This document shows, in pieces, positions 1 through 8,361 of a stretch of DNA of 64,000 bases. The notes under the pieces were generated by a model. That model did no database searches. It worked only from the letters and a program-made list of their open reading frames with translations, and was not told where the DNA came from. The stretch spans positions 6,104,501-6,168,500 of the forward strand of contig NZ_JARUBL010000001.1 of the NCBI RefSeq assembly GCF_029626155.1, given 5' to 3'. Made by a program: the position numbers and the translations under genes. The stretch comes from Solwaraspora sp. WMMD1047 (GTDB lineage Bacteria > Actinomycetota > Actinomycetes > Mycobacteriales > Micromonosporaceae). Positions within the stretch are counted from its first letter, which is position 1, and each line of letters opens with the position of its first letter.

Positions 1-178
1 GGGCGGGGCGCCCGGCAGTGCCAGGGGTGGGGCCCCGGGGGTTCCGGGGGTGGGTCCCAGGGATGCGAGGGCTGGGGCCCGCGGGGCTGGGGGGTGCGGG
101 GCTGGCCTGCGGGGCTGGGGGATGCGGGCTGGCCTGCGGGACTGGGGGATGCGGGCTGGCCTGCGGGACTGGGGGTGA
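1..178. repeat. 27-bp tandem repeat in GC-rich 3' flank of the DUF3499 gene
   Basis: Three consecutive 27-bp units begin at positions 100, 127 and 154, each opening with GGCTGGCCTGCGGG, and degenerate copies extend towards position 60. The array lies directly past the stop codon of the minus-strand DUF3499 gene. Read in that gene's frame beyond the TGA it stays open to the window edge and would give a Pro-rich repeat (HPPVPQASP). Plus-strand frames are also open, but only as an effect of composition. No convincing gene starts here. Confidence 0.7.
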
Positions 179-544
179 TCAGTGGGAAGGCGGGATGACA
201 CGCAGGTGGCCGCGGCGGCCGGTCTGCGGGTTGCCGTGCTGATCGGGGTCGATATCCTCGGTGCGCTGCACCGGGCGGGCCGCCTCGCGGACGGCCTCGG
301 CGAGGGCGACCAGGTCGTCGGTGGTCGGCGGCGGCGGGTCGAACTCGCCCTCGTGCCGGACCACGTCCCAGCCCCGGGGAGCGGTCAGACTCCGGGCGTG
401 CGGCTCGCAGAGGTCGTAGGTGTGCGGCTCGGCGAAGGCCGCCAACGGGCCGACGACGGCGGTCGACTCGTTGTAGACATAGGTCAGCGTTGCGACGGCC
501 AAGCGGGGGCAGCCGTTACGGGAGCAACGCCGTGGGGACCTCAC
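179..544 (-). CDS. DUF3499 family protein
   Basis: A 121-residue actinobacterial protein of unknown function. The N-terminus has a CSRNGC motif followed by an aromatic beta-like stretch (LTYVYNEST), and a second cysteine occurs in YDLCEPHARSL. Together these could form a small metal-binding fold. This Cys-rich layout and size match the DUF3499 family, which is widespread in Actinobacteria. The start is GTG at 544 and the neighbour at 715 is divergent. The C-terminal 50 residues are Asp/Glu/Pro-rich and probably disordered. The reading frame continues open past the stop into Pro-rich repeats. The family call is from recognition; the function is unknown. Confidence 0.75.
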   Translation of the reverse strand: MRSPRRCSRNGCPRLAVATLTYVYNESTAVVGPLAAFAEPHTYDLCEPHARSLTAPRGWDVVRHEGEFDPPPPTTDDLVALAEAVREAARPVQRTEDIDPDQHGNPQTGRRGHLRVIPPSH

Positions 545-702
545 GGCGGCACGGTATCTCCATTACCGGCTTCCCGGCCACGGATGCGGATCCGACACGC
601 CGACAGTAGTGATCACAATCCGGCCGGTGGTGGGTCCGACACCCGGCTGGCTGTGGTCCGACACGACCCGCGACCACCGACAGGCCGGCGCCCGGTCGGG
701 TC

Positions 703-708
703 TACCCT
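703..708 (+). promoter_or_regulatory. -10 element of a leaderless promoter
   Basis: TACCCT lies 6 nt before the GTG at 715, so transcription should begin at or next to the start codon. The hexamer sits in a small inverted repeat (CTACC-CTGA-GGTAG, 702-715). Confidence 0.5.
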
Positions 709-714
709 GAGGTA

Positions 715-1194
715 GTGGATCGGGGCGGCGAATCGGGGTTGCAGATGACCAGTCCGGAGCACCGCCGGCCGGGCGCCGGCCGCCGCACCCGCCGGGACCG
801 GCACGGACGCGGCCTGCGTGGCCGGCTGGTGCCGGCGACGGTGCCGCTGGCGCGGACCAAATCGGAGATTTTCGACGACCTCGTGCTGGACACGGTCGAG
901 ACCCTGGAGCGGCGGTTCGCCAAGGAGCTGGCCGGCGTCGAGTTCGCGGTCGAGGACGTGCCGCCGGATCTGAACGTCTACGACTCCGACGTCCTGGAGG
1001 ACGGCGAGGTGCCGTTGGCCCGGCTGCTCCCCGGCCGGCCGGGACAGCAGGAGGTGCCGCCCCGGATCGTGCTCTACCGCCGGCCGTTGGAGTTCCGGGC
1101 GATGGACCGGGAGGATCTGGCGGACCTGGTCCACGACGTGATCATCGAGCAGGTGGCCAATCTGCTCGGCGTGGACCCGGACGAACTCGCCTGA
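715..1194 (+). CDS. metallopeptidase-family (zincin-like) protein, probably inactive
   Basis: A 159-residue protein of the small actinobacterial metallopeptidase family (zincin-like, DUF1025). The first 40 residues are Arg-rich. The core runs from the FDDLVLDTVETLERR helix through EVPPRIVLYRRPLE to the C-terminal helix. In active members that helix carries HExxHxxG; here the aligned segment reads EQVANLLGVD, so the zinc-binding histidines and the catalytic Glu are absent. I infer a non-catalytic member. GTG 715 is chosen because a -10 hexamer places the transcription start there; ATG 745 is the alternative. It is divergent from the DUF3499 gene. Confidence 0.7.
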   Translation: MDRGGESGLQMTSPEHRRPGAGRRTRRDRHGRGLRGRLVPATVPLARTKSEIFDDLVLDTVETLERRFAKELAGVEFAVEDVPPDLNVYDSDVLEDGEVPLARLLPGRPGQQEVPPRIVLYRRPLEFRAMDREDLADLVHDVIIEQVANLLGVDPDELA

Positions 1195-1306
1195 CCTCTC
1201 CGGCCGCAGGCCCGGTCCGGCCGGCCTCGCCCGTTCCCCGGCCCTCTGGGCGGGCGGCCCCCCGACCACCCGGCCCAGCCGGCCCCGATCGCCGCAGAAG
1301 GCACCG

Positions 1307-1564
1307 TCAGGCGACCCGGCGCTTCAGCTTGCGCCGTTCCCGTTCGGAGAGTCCACCCCAGATGCCGAACCGCTCGTCGTGGCCGAGTGCGTACTCCAGG
1401 CACTCGACCTTGACCTCGCAGCGGGAGCAGATCCGCTTCGCCTCGCGGGTCGAGCCGCCCTTCTCGGGAAAGAACGCCTCCGGGTCGGTCTGCGAGCAGA
1501 GCGCCCGCTCCTGCCACTCCGGTGCGTTGCCGAGCAGGTCGGCCACCTCGAGCTGGCCGTCCAT
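1307..1564 (-). CDS. whiB: WhiB-family Fe-S transcription factor, WhiB/WhmD (WhiB2) type
   Basis: An 85-residue WhiB-like regulator. The four [4Fe-4S] cysteines are C23, C46, C49 and C55 (C-x22-C-x2-C-x5-C). They are followed by the GIWGG turn (67-71), which contacts the principal sigma factor in this family, and a basic C-terminal tail (RERRKLKRR) for DNA. The segment FFPEKGGSTREAK is typical of Streptomyces WhiB / mycobacterial WhmD, which control sporulation septation and cell division. The ATG start has a strong AAAGGAGG Shine-Dalgarno sequence 8 nt upstream. Expression is probably driven by the palindromic promoter at 1679-1708. It is convergent with the gene ending at 1194. Confidence 0.93.
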   Translation of the reverse strand: MDGQLEVADLLGNAPEWQERALCSQTDPEAFFPEKGGSTREAKRICSRCEVKVECLEYALGHDERFGIWGGLSERERRKLKRRVA

Positions 1565-2050
1565 GCATTGCCTCCTTTACGTCCACCGACAGCTAGCCGG
1601 TGTAACCCCCCACGCGGAAGGCGTGTTTTGTCCGTTAGGCGGGCCTTTTGCCCGGTCCGTTCGAACGACCCCACTGAAATTACACGCGTGTAATGCGTGC
1701 GCCGTCAAGACAAACCTGATAGATGGGGCCATCCTCTCCGCGCTCCTGGACGACTCACGAACCCGTCCGGTCTCGCAACCTGCCCTATCGATTCAGGCCC
1801 GGCAGGGGTAACGCGTCGTCCGGCGAGTCGCCGTGGAATTCGGCGTGGCGCCGCCTCTCCGCAAGATCACTGATCTTGGTGGTGTCCACGTTAGTTGGTC
1901 GCCCCCACCCCCACCACCTGACCGCTCCCGGCCGCCCACAGACGCGACCGTGCCCTGCCCGCGACGGCGGACAGGGCACAGGTTGATGCTCTATGCAGAA
2001 AGGGTTAAAACAAGCTTATCGCCTAAATAGGACAAATGTTGCCGCCACTG
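1565..2050. other. 486-bp intergenic region with whiB promoter and an AT-rich patch
   Basis: The half nearest whiB carries its leader and promoter (see 1679-1708). The far end, about 1984-2045, is an unusually A+T-rich patch just after the stop of the minus-strand gene ending at 2051. I see no convincing hairpin or gene in it. Short ORFs on both strands here have no family features and poor actinomycete codon character. Confidence 0.6.
1679..1708 (-). promoter_or_regulatory. whiB promoter overlapped by a perfect 16-bp palindrome
   Basis: On the minus strand, TTGACG (1708-1703), an 18-nt spacer and TGTAAT (1684-1679) form a near-consensus housekeeping promoter. The transcript would start near 1672 and carry a leader of about 110 nt. 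The -10 hexamer is one end of a perfect palindrome, ATTACACGCGTGTAAT (1679-1694), which is well placed as an operator that blocks or recruits RNA polymerase. The binding factor is unknown. Confidence 0.6.
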
Positions 2051-2377
2051 TCATCCCGGCCGGCCCGGCCAGGCGAACTCCACCACCACGCCGCCGAGGA
2101 CGGTCACCTCGCCTACCGGCGTAACCGGATCAGCCCAGACCGTGTACGTGCCCGCCGGCAGCTCCGGGTACACCGCGCTGAAGAAGACGCCGTCGCGTAC
2201 CCGCCGCTCCCGGACGGCCGAATGGGTACGCGCCGCACCCGCCGGCTCCACCGGGCTGATGTCGATCTCCCGGCCGTGCCACTCCCGGCCGGTGTAGATG
2301 ATCAGTGCGCCGGTGTCGCCACCGAGTTCCAGCACCACACTGCCGGTGACCGACGCCTCATGGGTGTGCTGATGCAT
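2051..2377 (-). CDS. hypothetical protein, last gene of the DUF4331 operon
   Basis: A 108-residue protein I do not recognise. There is no signal peptide or membrane segment. Alternating hydrophobic residues and turns (SVVLELGGDTGALIIYTG, LPAGTYTVW, GVVVEFAWP) suggest an all-beta fold. The N-terminus is His-rich (MHQHTH), which might bind metal. It starts 10 nt after the stop of the DUF4331 gene, so the two are almost certainly co-transcribed. Its start has only a loose GGGGGCGG ribosome site. Confidence 0.7.
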   Translation of the reverse strand: MHQHTHEASVTGSVVLELGGDTGALIIYTGREWHGREIDISPVEPAGAARTHSAVRERRVRDGVFFSAVYPELPAGTYTVWADPVTPVGEVTVLGGVVVEFAWPGRPG

Positions 2378-2387
2378 CGCCGCCCCC

Positions 2388-3776
2388 TCAGACCGGGTTG
2401 TTGAAGCCGTCGTAGGGCACCCCGAGATAGGGGAACCGCTTGAGGAACGGCGCGGTCACGTCGGCCGCGCTGAGTCCCTGCTCGACGGCGCCGGCCGCGT
2501 CGTCCGGGGTGAACTTCGCGTCGATCAGCGGGAAGGTGAGCCCGGCGATGGCCCGCAGCGAGATGGTCACCACGTCGTCGGTGACCCGCCGCCCGTTCGG
2601 ATAGCCGGCCAGGTCACCGCCGAGCACGCCGAACCGGTTCGGCCGCTTGGCGGGCGGGATGGCGGTGTTCAGCCGGAGCATGTCGGACTGCACGTCGCCG
2701 GTGTTGTTCTGGAAGCCGTCGATCAGCCCGGCGGGGATGCCGGTGAGCAGGATCGCCACCAGGTCCGCCCGGGGCGTCTTCGCCTTCACCAGCTTCTCCA
2801 GCCTCGGGAACACGTCGGGATAGAGCGCCGGCAGCAGCGCCGCCATCTCCGGCTGCTCCACGAACCCGGCGAACCGCTTGTCCTCGGCCGGCGACAGCGT
2901 GTTCCACAGGTCCTTCTGCGACATCGGCACGATCACCTCGTTGAACAACGGGTTGCCGAGCCGGGACACCTGCGCGAACGGGCCGACGTACACGTCGGAG
3001 TTCTTGGCGCCCTGCAACACCCGGACCTGCCGGCGGCCCGCGCTGGTCCAGACCCCGATCACCGACCGCTGGTCCTTCACCCCGTACGAGGTGCTCGGCC
3101 GGCGCAGGTGGTCCAGCGGGATCTGCAGCGCGATGCTCTGCACGTTCATCCGGTCGGTGGCGTTCACCCCGTCGTCGGCCTCGGCGAAGATGTTCTTCCC
3201 CGCCACGTGCAGCTGCTGGAACGGGCGCAGCGTGCCCAGGTCGAAGATCGAGCCGAGATCGACGAAGAAGCCCTCCGCCCGCTGCCCGGCGAAGACCCGC
3301 TCCCCGCTCTTGAGCTTCACCGTCGCCTGCTGCGCCAGCGCGGCGTAGTCCGGTGTGGACAGTGGACCCACGTTCGACGGCGGGCAGGGGATGTTGCGGG
3401 CCAGGGTCTGCGCCCGCCCGCTCGCCTCCACCTTCGTCACGCTGTAGAACTGCTTGCGGTTCCAGTTCTCGCTGTCGAGCGAGTCGATCGGACCGGTGTT
3501 GTAGAGGAACGTGTTCTCGTTCGTGATCTTCGTTTCGAAGCGGAACTGGTAGGTCAGGTTGGGATGACCGTCACCGTCCGTGTCGATGTGGATCTCATAG
3601 AGCACGTCGTCGCCGAACTCGAAGAAGTTCGGCCCACCGGACGGCAGCTGGAACGGCAGGTAGTTGGCGATCAGCGTGACCGTGTCGGGACGGTCCGGGC
3701 TGACGAAGGCGTACAGATCGGTGCTGTCGGCGACCGGGTCCTTGGATATCTCCGGTGCCTCGCGGTGCGAAGACAT
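2388..3776 (-). CDS. DUF4331 domain-containing protein
   Basis: A 462-residue DUF4331 protein. It begins with the family's hallmark N-terminus (MSSHREAPEISKDP), followed by ADSTDLYAF, a likely ligand or metal site near residues 1-25, and an EIHIDTDGDGHPNLTYQF segment. The family occurs in many bacteria, often beside regulators or secreted proteins, and its biochemical role is not established. No signal peptide is visible on this copy. It lies 36 nt downstream of a small Tat-signal protein gene and 10 nt upstream of another small gene, so the three form an operon. The start is ATG with GAGG upstream. Confidence 0.85.
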   Translation of the reverse strand: MSSHREAPEISKDPVADSTDLYAFVSPDRPDTVTLIANYLPFQLPSGGPNFFEFGDDVLYEIHIDTDGDGHPNLTYQFRFETKITNENTFLYNTGPIDSLDSENWNRKQFYSVTKVEASGRAQTLARNIPCPPSNVGPLSTPDYAALAQQATVKLKSGERVFAGQRAEGFFVDLGSIFDLGTLRPFQQLHVAGKNIFAEADDGVNATDRMNVQSIALQIPLDHLRRPSTSYGVKDQRSVIGVWTSAGRRQVRVLQGAKNSDVYVGPFAQVSRLGNPLFNEVIVPMSQKDLWNTLSPAEDKRFAGFVEQPEMAALLPALYPDVFPRLEKLVKAKTPRADLVAILLTGIPAGLIDGFQNNTGDVQSDMLRLNTAIPPAKRPNRFGVLGGDLAGYPNGRRVTDDVVTISLRAIAGLTFPLIDAKFTPDDAAGAVEQGLSAADVTAPFLKRFPYLGVPYDGFNNPV

Positions 3777-3812
3777 GGCGAACCTACCTCACAAGACTAG
3801 GAAGAACTGGGC

Positions 3813-4103
3813 TCAGCGCTTGCGGGCGGCCGCCTTCTGCAGGCGGGCCGCCAGGTCGCGGTCCTTCACCTCGATGCGGGCCTCACCGACGAAGATGTCC
3901 AGAGTGCCCGAGGCCGCGTCCCGCAGGTGCACCACGATGGGCTGGCCGTCCCCGGCGCCCCCGCCGCCGACCAGGCCGTCGGTGGCGAACGACAGGCCGG
4001 TCACGCCGACCGCGGCGGCGCCGACCCCGGCGCTCGCGGCGATGGTCAGTACCTGCCGGCGGGAGACCTTGGGTCGCGACCGACCCCGGTACTCGCTTCT
4101 CAT
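3813..4103 (-). CDS. small Tat-signal-bearing protein
   Basis: A 96-residue protein with a twin-arginine signal: a basic n-region, SRRQVLTIAAS at about 14-24, then a hydrophobic GVGAAAVGVTGL core. It should therefore be exported or membrane-anchored through the Tat system. The mature part is about 55 residues, contains VVHLRDAASGTLDIFVGEARIEVKD and ends in a basic helix (AARLQKAAARKR). No known domain is recognised. It is the first gene of the DUF4331 operon. The GGGAAAGG ribosome site lies 7 nt from the ATG, just below a stable hairpin at 4118-4140. Confidence 0.75.
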   Translation of the reverse strand: MRSEYRGRSRPKVSRRQVLTIAASAGVGAAAVGVTGLSFATDGLVGGGGAGDGQPIVVHLRDAASGTLDIFVGEARIEVKDRDLAARLQKAAARKR

Positions 4104-4117
4104 GGGCAGCCTTTCCC

Positions 4118-4140
4118 GTGGGACGGCGAAGCCGTCCCAC
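4118..4140 (-). terminator. 10-bp perfect hairpin between fbiC and the DUF4331 operon
   Basis: GTGGGACGGC, a three-base loop and GCCGTCCCAC form a perfect stem. It lies 147 nt past the fbiC stop and 15 nt upstream of the next start codon. It may be an intrinsic terminator lacking a U-tract, or a 5' UTR structure of the downstream operon. Confidence 0.45.
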
Positions 4141-4287
4141 TCTGTCGTGAAGGGACTCCGACCGCCGCGGTCCTGGGCCCGGTCCGTGGTCGGTACTGGT
4201 CTATACGCACGACACCACGGGGTGGTTCGCCGGCCGGCGAGAAACGCTCAGGACCGACCCGGGCCGCCGGCTACCACGCCGACCGGC

Positions 4288-6900
4288 TCAACCCAGATGG
4301 CCGTACGCGGTGGTCCGCCGCCGGGCCGGCCGCCCGGCCGCCGCCGCCAGCTCGCGGAGCTGCTCCTCGGTCCGCGCGGAGCCGTTCTCCGAGCCGGCCA
4401 TCCGGGAGATGGTCTCCTCCATCAGGGTGCCGCCCAGGTCGTTGCAGCCGCCGCGCAGCATCTGGACGGTGCCCTCGTCACCGAGCTTCACCCAGGAGCA
4501 CTGGATGTTGTCGATCCGGCCGAACAGCAGCAGCCGGGCCATCGCGTGCACCACCCGGTTCTCCCGCCAGGTCGGGCCGGGCCGGGCGATGCCGGCCAGG
4601 TAGATCGGCGCGTTGGTGTGCACGAACGGCAACGCCACGAACTCGGTGAACCCGCCGGTGCGGTCCTGGATGCCGGCCAGCACCCGGAAGTGGCCGAGCC
4701 ACTGGCGCGGATGGTCGACGTGGCCGTACATCATCGTGGAGCTGGACCGGATGCCCAGCTCGTGCGCCGTGCTCACCACCTCGACCCAGGCGGCGGCCGG
4801 CAGTTTGCCCTTGGTCAGCACCCACCGCACCTCGTCGTCGAGGATCTCCGCCGCGGTGCCCGGAATGGTGTCCAGGCCGGCGTCGCGCAGCAGGGTCAGC
4901 CAGTCGCGCACCCCGACCCCGGCCTTCGCCGCCGCGGTGACGATCTCCATCGGCGAGAAGGCATGCACGTGCATGCCCGGCACCCGGGCCTTCACCGCGC
5001 GCACCAGATCCGCGTACGCCGTCACCGGCAGCTTCGGGTCGATGCCGCCCTGCATGCAGACCTCGGTGGCGCCCGCCTGCCACGCCTGCTCGGCCCGGTC
5101 GGCGACCTGCTCGACGGAGAGCCGGAACGCGTCGGCGTCCCGCTCCCGCTGGGCGAAGGCGCAGAACCGGCAGCCCACGTAGCAGACGTTGCTGAAGTTG
5201 ATGTTGCGGTTCACCACGTACGTGATGTCGTCGCCCACCGCCGCGCGACGGGCGTCGTCGGCGAGCCGGCAGAGCTCGTCCAGCGCCGCGCCGTCGGCCG
5301 CGAAGAGCGCCAACGCGGCGGCCTCGTGGCGGGGCTCCAGCAACGCGGCCGGATCGTCGGCCGCCAGCCGCAGCCCGGCCAGCAGGTCACTGCCGGGCGC
5401 CGGGCCGGGGCGCCCACCGGACCCACCGCCGGGTCCGGGTCCCGAGACGCCGCCGGGCCCGGCTCCGACCGACCCCGACCCGCCCCCGTCGGCCGGGGCA
5501 GTTGTCGGGGCGTCGGTCGGGAGCCGGGTGGCCAGTTCCGCCCAGTCGCCGTACACGCTGTCGAAGTCGCCCCGGCGGTCCGTGGTGCGGCCGGTGGTGT
5601 CGATGGTCTCGTGCAGGTCCGTCCGGCCGCCCGGCACGAACGCCTCGTCCGGCTCCTGCCACGGCCGGCCGACCGCGATCGCGCTCTCGACGGCCAGCCC
5701 GGTCGCCGGATCGGCCAGCGCCGCCAGGTGCGGGGCGAGGCGCGGATCGAGCCACGGATCGGGGCGCCGGACGTACTCGGGATAGACCGTCAGCCGTTCC
5801 CGCAGCGTGAAGCCGGCCGCCGAAGAACGGCTGGCCAGATCGTCGAGCGCCGGCCACGGGCGCTCCGGGTTCACGTGGTCCGGGGTGACCGGGGAGACCC
5901 CGCCCCAGTCGTCGATGCCGGCGGACAGCAGGAGGTCGTACTCGCCGGCGATCAGGTTCGGCGGGGCCTGCACCCGGGCCCGGGGGCCGAGCAGGATCCG
6001 GGTCACCGCCACCGTGGCGGCCAGGTCGTGCAGCTCCGCGTCGGGCATCTGGCGCATCGCGGTGTCCGGCTTGGCGCGGAAGTTCTGCACGATGACTTCC
6101 TGGATGTGGCCGTACTCCCGGTGGGCCCGCCGGATCGCGAAGATCGAGTCGACCCGTTCGGCCGGGGTCTCCCCGATGCCGATCAGGATGCCGGTGGTGA
6201 ACGGCACGTTCACCCGGCCCGCGTCGTCGAGGACCCGCAGCCGGACCGCCGGCTCCTTGTCCGGCGAACCGTGGTGCGGCCCGCCCGGCTCCGACCAGAG
6301 CCGGGTCGCGGTGGTCTCCAGCATCATGCCCATGCTCGGCGCCACCGGCTTGAGCCGCTGCAACTCCGCCCAGCTCAGCACCCCCGGGTTCAGGTGCGGA
6401 AGCAGGCCGGTCTCCTCCAGCACCGCCACCGCACTGGCCCGCAGATAGTCCACCGTGGACTCGTAGCCGCGCTCGTCGAGCCACTGCCGGGCCGCCGGCC
6501 AGCGCCGCTCCGGCCGGTCCCCCAGCGTGAAGAGCGCCTCCTTGCAGCCCTGCGCCGCGCCCGCGCGGGCGATCGCCAGAACCTCGTCCCGGTCCAGGTA
6601 GGCGGCCGGCAGCCGATGCGGCACGGTGGCGAAGGTGCAGTAGTGGCAGCGGTCCTGGCAGAGCCGGGTGAGCGGGATGAAGACCTTCTTGGAGAAGGTG
6701 ACCACCCCCGGCCGGCCCGCCTCCCGCAGCCCGGCGTCGCGGACCGAGCCCGCGATGGCGAGCAGCTCCCCGAGCAGCTCGCCGCGGGCGGCGAGCAGGG
6801 CAACCGCCTCGTCGGCGTCGAGCGCCCGGCCGTCCGCGGCCCGGCGCAGGGCGCGGCGGATGCTCGCGGTGGTCGGCGGGGTCTCGATGCGATCAGCCAC
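4288..6900 (-). CDS. fbiC: 7,8-didemethyl-8-hydroxy-5-deazariboflavin (FO) synthase, fused CofG-CofH
   Basis: An 870-residue bifunctional radical SAM enzyme that makes FO, the deazaflavin head group of F420, from tyrosine and a ribityl pyrimidine. The N-terminal CofG half carries the Fe-S motif CxxxCxxC at C81/C85/C88. The C-terminal CofH half carries a second one at C573/C577/C580. The halves are joined by a Gly/Pro-rich linker (about 465-504), longer than I expect in the mycobacterial protein. The start is GTG at 6900, with TAGGCT 6 nt upstream, so the transcript is probably leaderless. fbiA and fbiB lie 1.5 kb away on the other strand. The 2-phospho-lactate guanylyltransferase (fbiD) is not in this window. 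Confidence 0.96.
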   Translation of the reverse strand: MADRIETPPTTASIRRALRRAADGRALDADEAVALLAARGELLGELLAIAGSVRDAGLREAGRPGVVTFSKKVFIPLTRLCQDRCHYCTFATVPHRLPAAYLDRDEVLAIARAGAAQGCKEALFTLGDRPERRWPAARQWLDERGYESTVDYLRASAVAVLEETGLLPHLNPGVLSWAELQRLKPVAPSMGMMLETTATRLWSEPGGPHHGSPDKEPAVRLRVLDDAGRVNVPFTTGILIGIGETPAERVDSIFAIRRAHREYGHIQEVIVQNFRAKPDTAMRQMPDAELHDLAATVAVTRILLGPRARVQAPPNLIAGEYDLLLSAGIDDWGGVSPVTPDHVNPERPWPALDDLASRSSAAGFTLRERLTVYPEYVRRPDPWLDPRLAPHLAALADPATGLAVESAIAVGRPWQEPDEAFVPGGRTDLHETIDTTGRTTDRRGDFDSVYGDWAELATRLPTDAPTTAPADGGGSGSVGAGPGGVSGPGPGGGSGGRPGPAPGSDLLAGLRLAADDPAALLEPRHEAAALALFAADGAALDELCRLADDARRAAVGDDITYVVNRNINFSNVCYVGCRFCAFAQRERDADAFRLSVEQVADRAEQAWQAGATEVCMQGGIDPKLPVTAYADLVRAVKARVPGMHVHAFSPMEIVTAAAKAGVGVRDWLTLLRDAGLDTIPGTAAEILDDEVRWVLTKGKLPAAAWVEVVSTAHELGIRSSSTMMYGHVDHPRQWLGHFRVLAGIQDRTGGFTEFVALPFVHTNAPIYLAGIARPGPTWRENRVVHAMARLLLFGRIDNIQCSWVKLGDEGTVQMLRGGCNDLGGTLMEETISRMAGSENGSARTEEQLRELAAAAGRPARRRTTAYGHLG

Positions 6901-6906
6901 CTGTGC

Positions 6907-6912
6907 AGCCTA
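6907..6912 (-). promoter_or_regulatory. -10 element of leaderless fbiC promoter
   Basis: The minus strand reads TAGGCT, then GCACAG, then the GTG start codon, which places the transcription start on the initiation codon. Confidence 0.5.
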
Positions 6913-7023
6913 GGCCGTAGCGCGGTCCTTACCGCGTGGCCCCGCTCACACGATCGAACGGAGCCGAGGCGGCGCGCCGGGGCGGGACCGGGCCGGGTGG
7001 CCACGGTTCCGCCCCGGGGCCGA

Positions 7024-8271
7024 TCAGCGCTGGTGCGGCTCGGTCGGGTCGTCGCCGATCTCGGGGGCCGGCGGTCGGCCGCCGGCGGACGGCTGCTGGC
7101 TGGCCGGATTGATCAACTGGGTCCGTTCGGTCGCCTCCGGCGTCCCGGCGGCCGGGGATACGTCGCCGGTCGAACCGGGGCGGGGGATCACCTGGGTCCG
7201 CTCGGTCGGTTCCCCCGCCGAGCCTCCCTCGGCATCCGGTTCACCGGCCGGGGGCGCACCCGAGATGACCTGGGTCTGGTCGGACGGCGCCGGGGCGTCG
7301 GCCGGAGTCGACGCCCGGTCCTGGTCCGGCGCCCGGTCCGGAGCCGGCGGGGCGGAGGCCGGTGAGACCGGGTACGGGTCGACCGGCTCGGACGTCGGGG
7401 TCACCGAGTACTCCGGCACCGGGTACGACGGCGACCCGGGCGGCGCCGAGGTCGGCGGGGCCGAAGCAGGGTACGCCGGGGCAGGGTAGGCCGAGGCGGG
7501 TGGCGCCGAGGACGGCGCCCCCTGGAACGGCGGACCGGAAGCGGGCGGGCCGGAGGTCGGCGGGGCCGAGGTCGGCGGGGCCGGGTATCCCGGCTGGCCG
7601 AACTGGCCCGGCTGGCCGTAGGGCTGACCTGGCTGGCCGGGCTGGCCGTAGCCGCCGGGCTGGCCGTACTGGCCGTAGCCACCCGGCTGGCCGTACTGGC
7701 CCGGCTGGCCGTAGCCGGCCGGCGGGTAGCCGGGCTGGCCGTAGGGCTGGGGGTGACCGTAGACGCCCGGCTGGGGCTTCGGCTTCGGCACGTAGTAGAG
7801 GGTTCGCCAGAGCTTGAACACCGCGAACGCGGCCACCGCGAAGATCGCCAGGAAGGCGACCCGCACCAGCAGGCCGGTGAAGGCGTCCCGGAACTCGCCC
7901 TCGGCCATCCGGTTGAACAGCCAGCCGAGCATCGCGATCACACCGAAGAACACCGAGACCGCGTACTCGATCAACGCGATCATGGTGATCAGCTTGGCCC
8001 GCCCGACCGGCGGCGAGATGTGGGTGGCCAGCAGCACCGCCAGGAACGGCAGCAGTATCGCGTCGAGGCCGAGGAAGTCGAAGAAGCCGCCGGCGGCCCG
8101 CTGGGTGAACGTGCTGGTGTCCGAGTACGGGATGAACAGGTTGATCATCCCGACGAAGAGCAGCAGGGCGTTCGCTCCCAGCAGCACCAGGGCGGCGAGC
8201 TCGCGCAGCGGTTTCGTTATCTGGCTGGCCTGCGGCGCACCGGGCGGTGCGGGCTCGGGCTGGCTGGTCAA
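7024..8271 (-). CDS. four-TM membrane protein with YGQPG-repeat and Thr-Gln-x-Ile tail
   Basis: About 415 residues. Four predicted transmembrane helices fall in the first 160 residues ([28 protein letters not shown], an FFGVIAML region, and [15 protein letters not shown]). A cytoplasmic tail of about 250 residues follows, made of Tyr-Gly-Gln-Pro repeats and then Pro/Ser/Ala-rich segments. Near the C-terminus the motif ERTQVI / ERTQLI or QTQVI occurs three times (T333, T359, T384), each a Thr with Ile at +3. This fits phospho-Thr sites read by FHA domains (inference). Start: TTG at 8271 behind a strong GGGGGAG ribosome site. A longer frame upstream would run into fbiA and lacks support. No enzymatic domain is recognised. 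Confidence 0.75.
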   Translation of the reverse strand: MTSQPEPAPPGAPQASQITKPLRELAALVLLGANALLLFVGMINLFIPYSDTSTFTQRAAGGFFDFLGLDAILLPFLAVLLATHISPPVGRAKLITMIALIEYAVSVFFGVIAMLGWLFNRMAEGEFRDAFTGLLVRVAFLAIFAVAAFAVFKLWRTLYYVPKPKPQPGVYGHPQPYGQPGYPPAGYGQPGQYGQPGGYGQYGQPGGYGQPGQPGQPYGQPGQFGQPGYPAPPTSAPPTSGPPASGPPFQGAPSSAPPASAYPAPAYPASAPPTSAPPGSPSYPVPEYSVTPTSEPVDPYPVSPASAPPAPDRAPDQDRASTPADAPAPSDQTQVISGAPPAGEPDAEGGSAGEPTERTQVIPRPGSTGDVSPAAGTPEATERTQLINPASQQPSAGGRPPAPEIGDDPTEPHQR

Positions 8272-8306
8272 GGCTCCCCCTGTGTCGGTTGCGGACGATG
8301 GCGACG

Positions 8307-8322
8307 GTGAGCCTAGTCTCAC
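8307..8322. promoter_or_regulatory. palindrome holding overlapping divergent -10 elements
   Basis: GTGAGCCTAGTCTCAC is a 16-bp palindrome with one mismatched pair, located between fbiA and the divergent membrane-protein gene. The plus strand has TAGTCT (8314-8319) and the minus strand TAGGCT (8315-8310), so the two -10 hexamers overlap. A protein bound here would control both genes. The outer GTGA/TCAC half-sites loosely resemble a BldD box, but the assignment is speculative. Confidence 0.45.
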
Positions 8323-8361
8323 GCCCACCGGTCGGCAGCGCACGGCGGGGTGTAGGCGAGG

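Noticed and set aside
18-242. plus-strand frame with a Cys-Gly repeat (ACGTGGCGL)
   Set aside because: The repeat is produced by the 27-bp DNA array; no ribosome site, and it overlaps the end of the DUF3499 gene.
1833-2030. small ORFs on both strands in the whiB upstream gap
   Set aside because: Poly-Pro or Arg-rich translations with no ribosome site or family resemblance.
3664-7365. 1233-codon plus-strand open frame
   Set aside because: Antisense to the DUF4331 gene start, the Tat protein gene and fbiC. It is Arg/Pro/Gly-rich with no domain, a typical shadow of high-GC third positions.
8307-8322. CRP-type site at the fbiA promoter
   Set aside because: The spacing between GTGA and TCAC is 8 nt, not 6.
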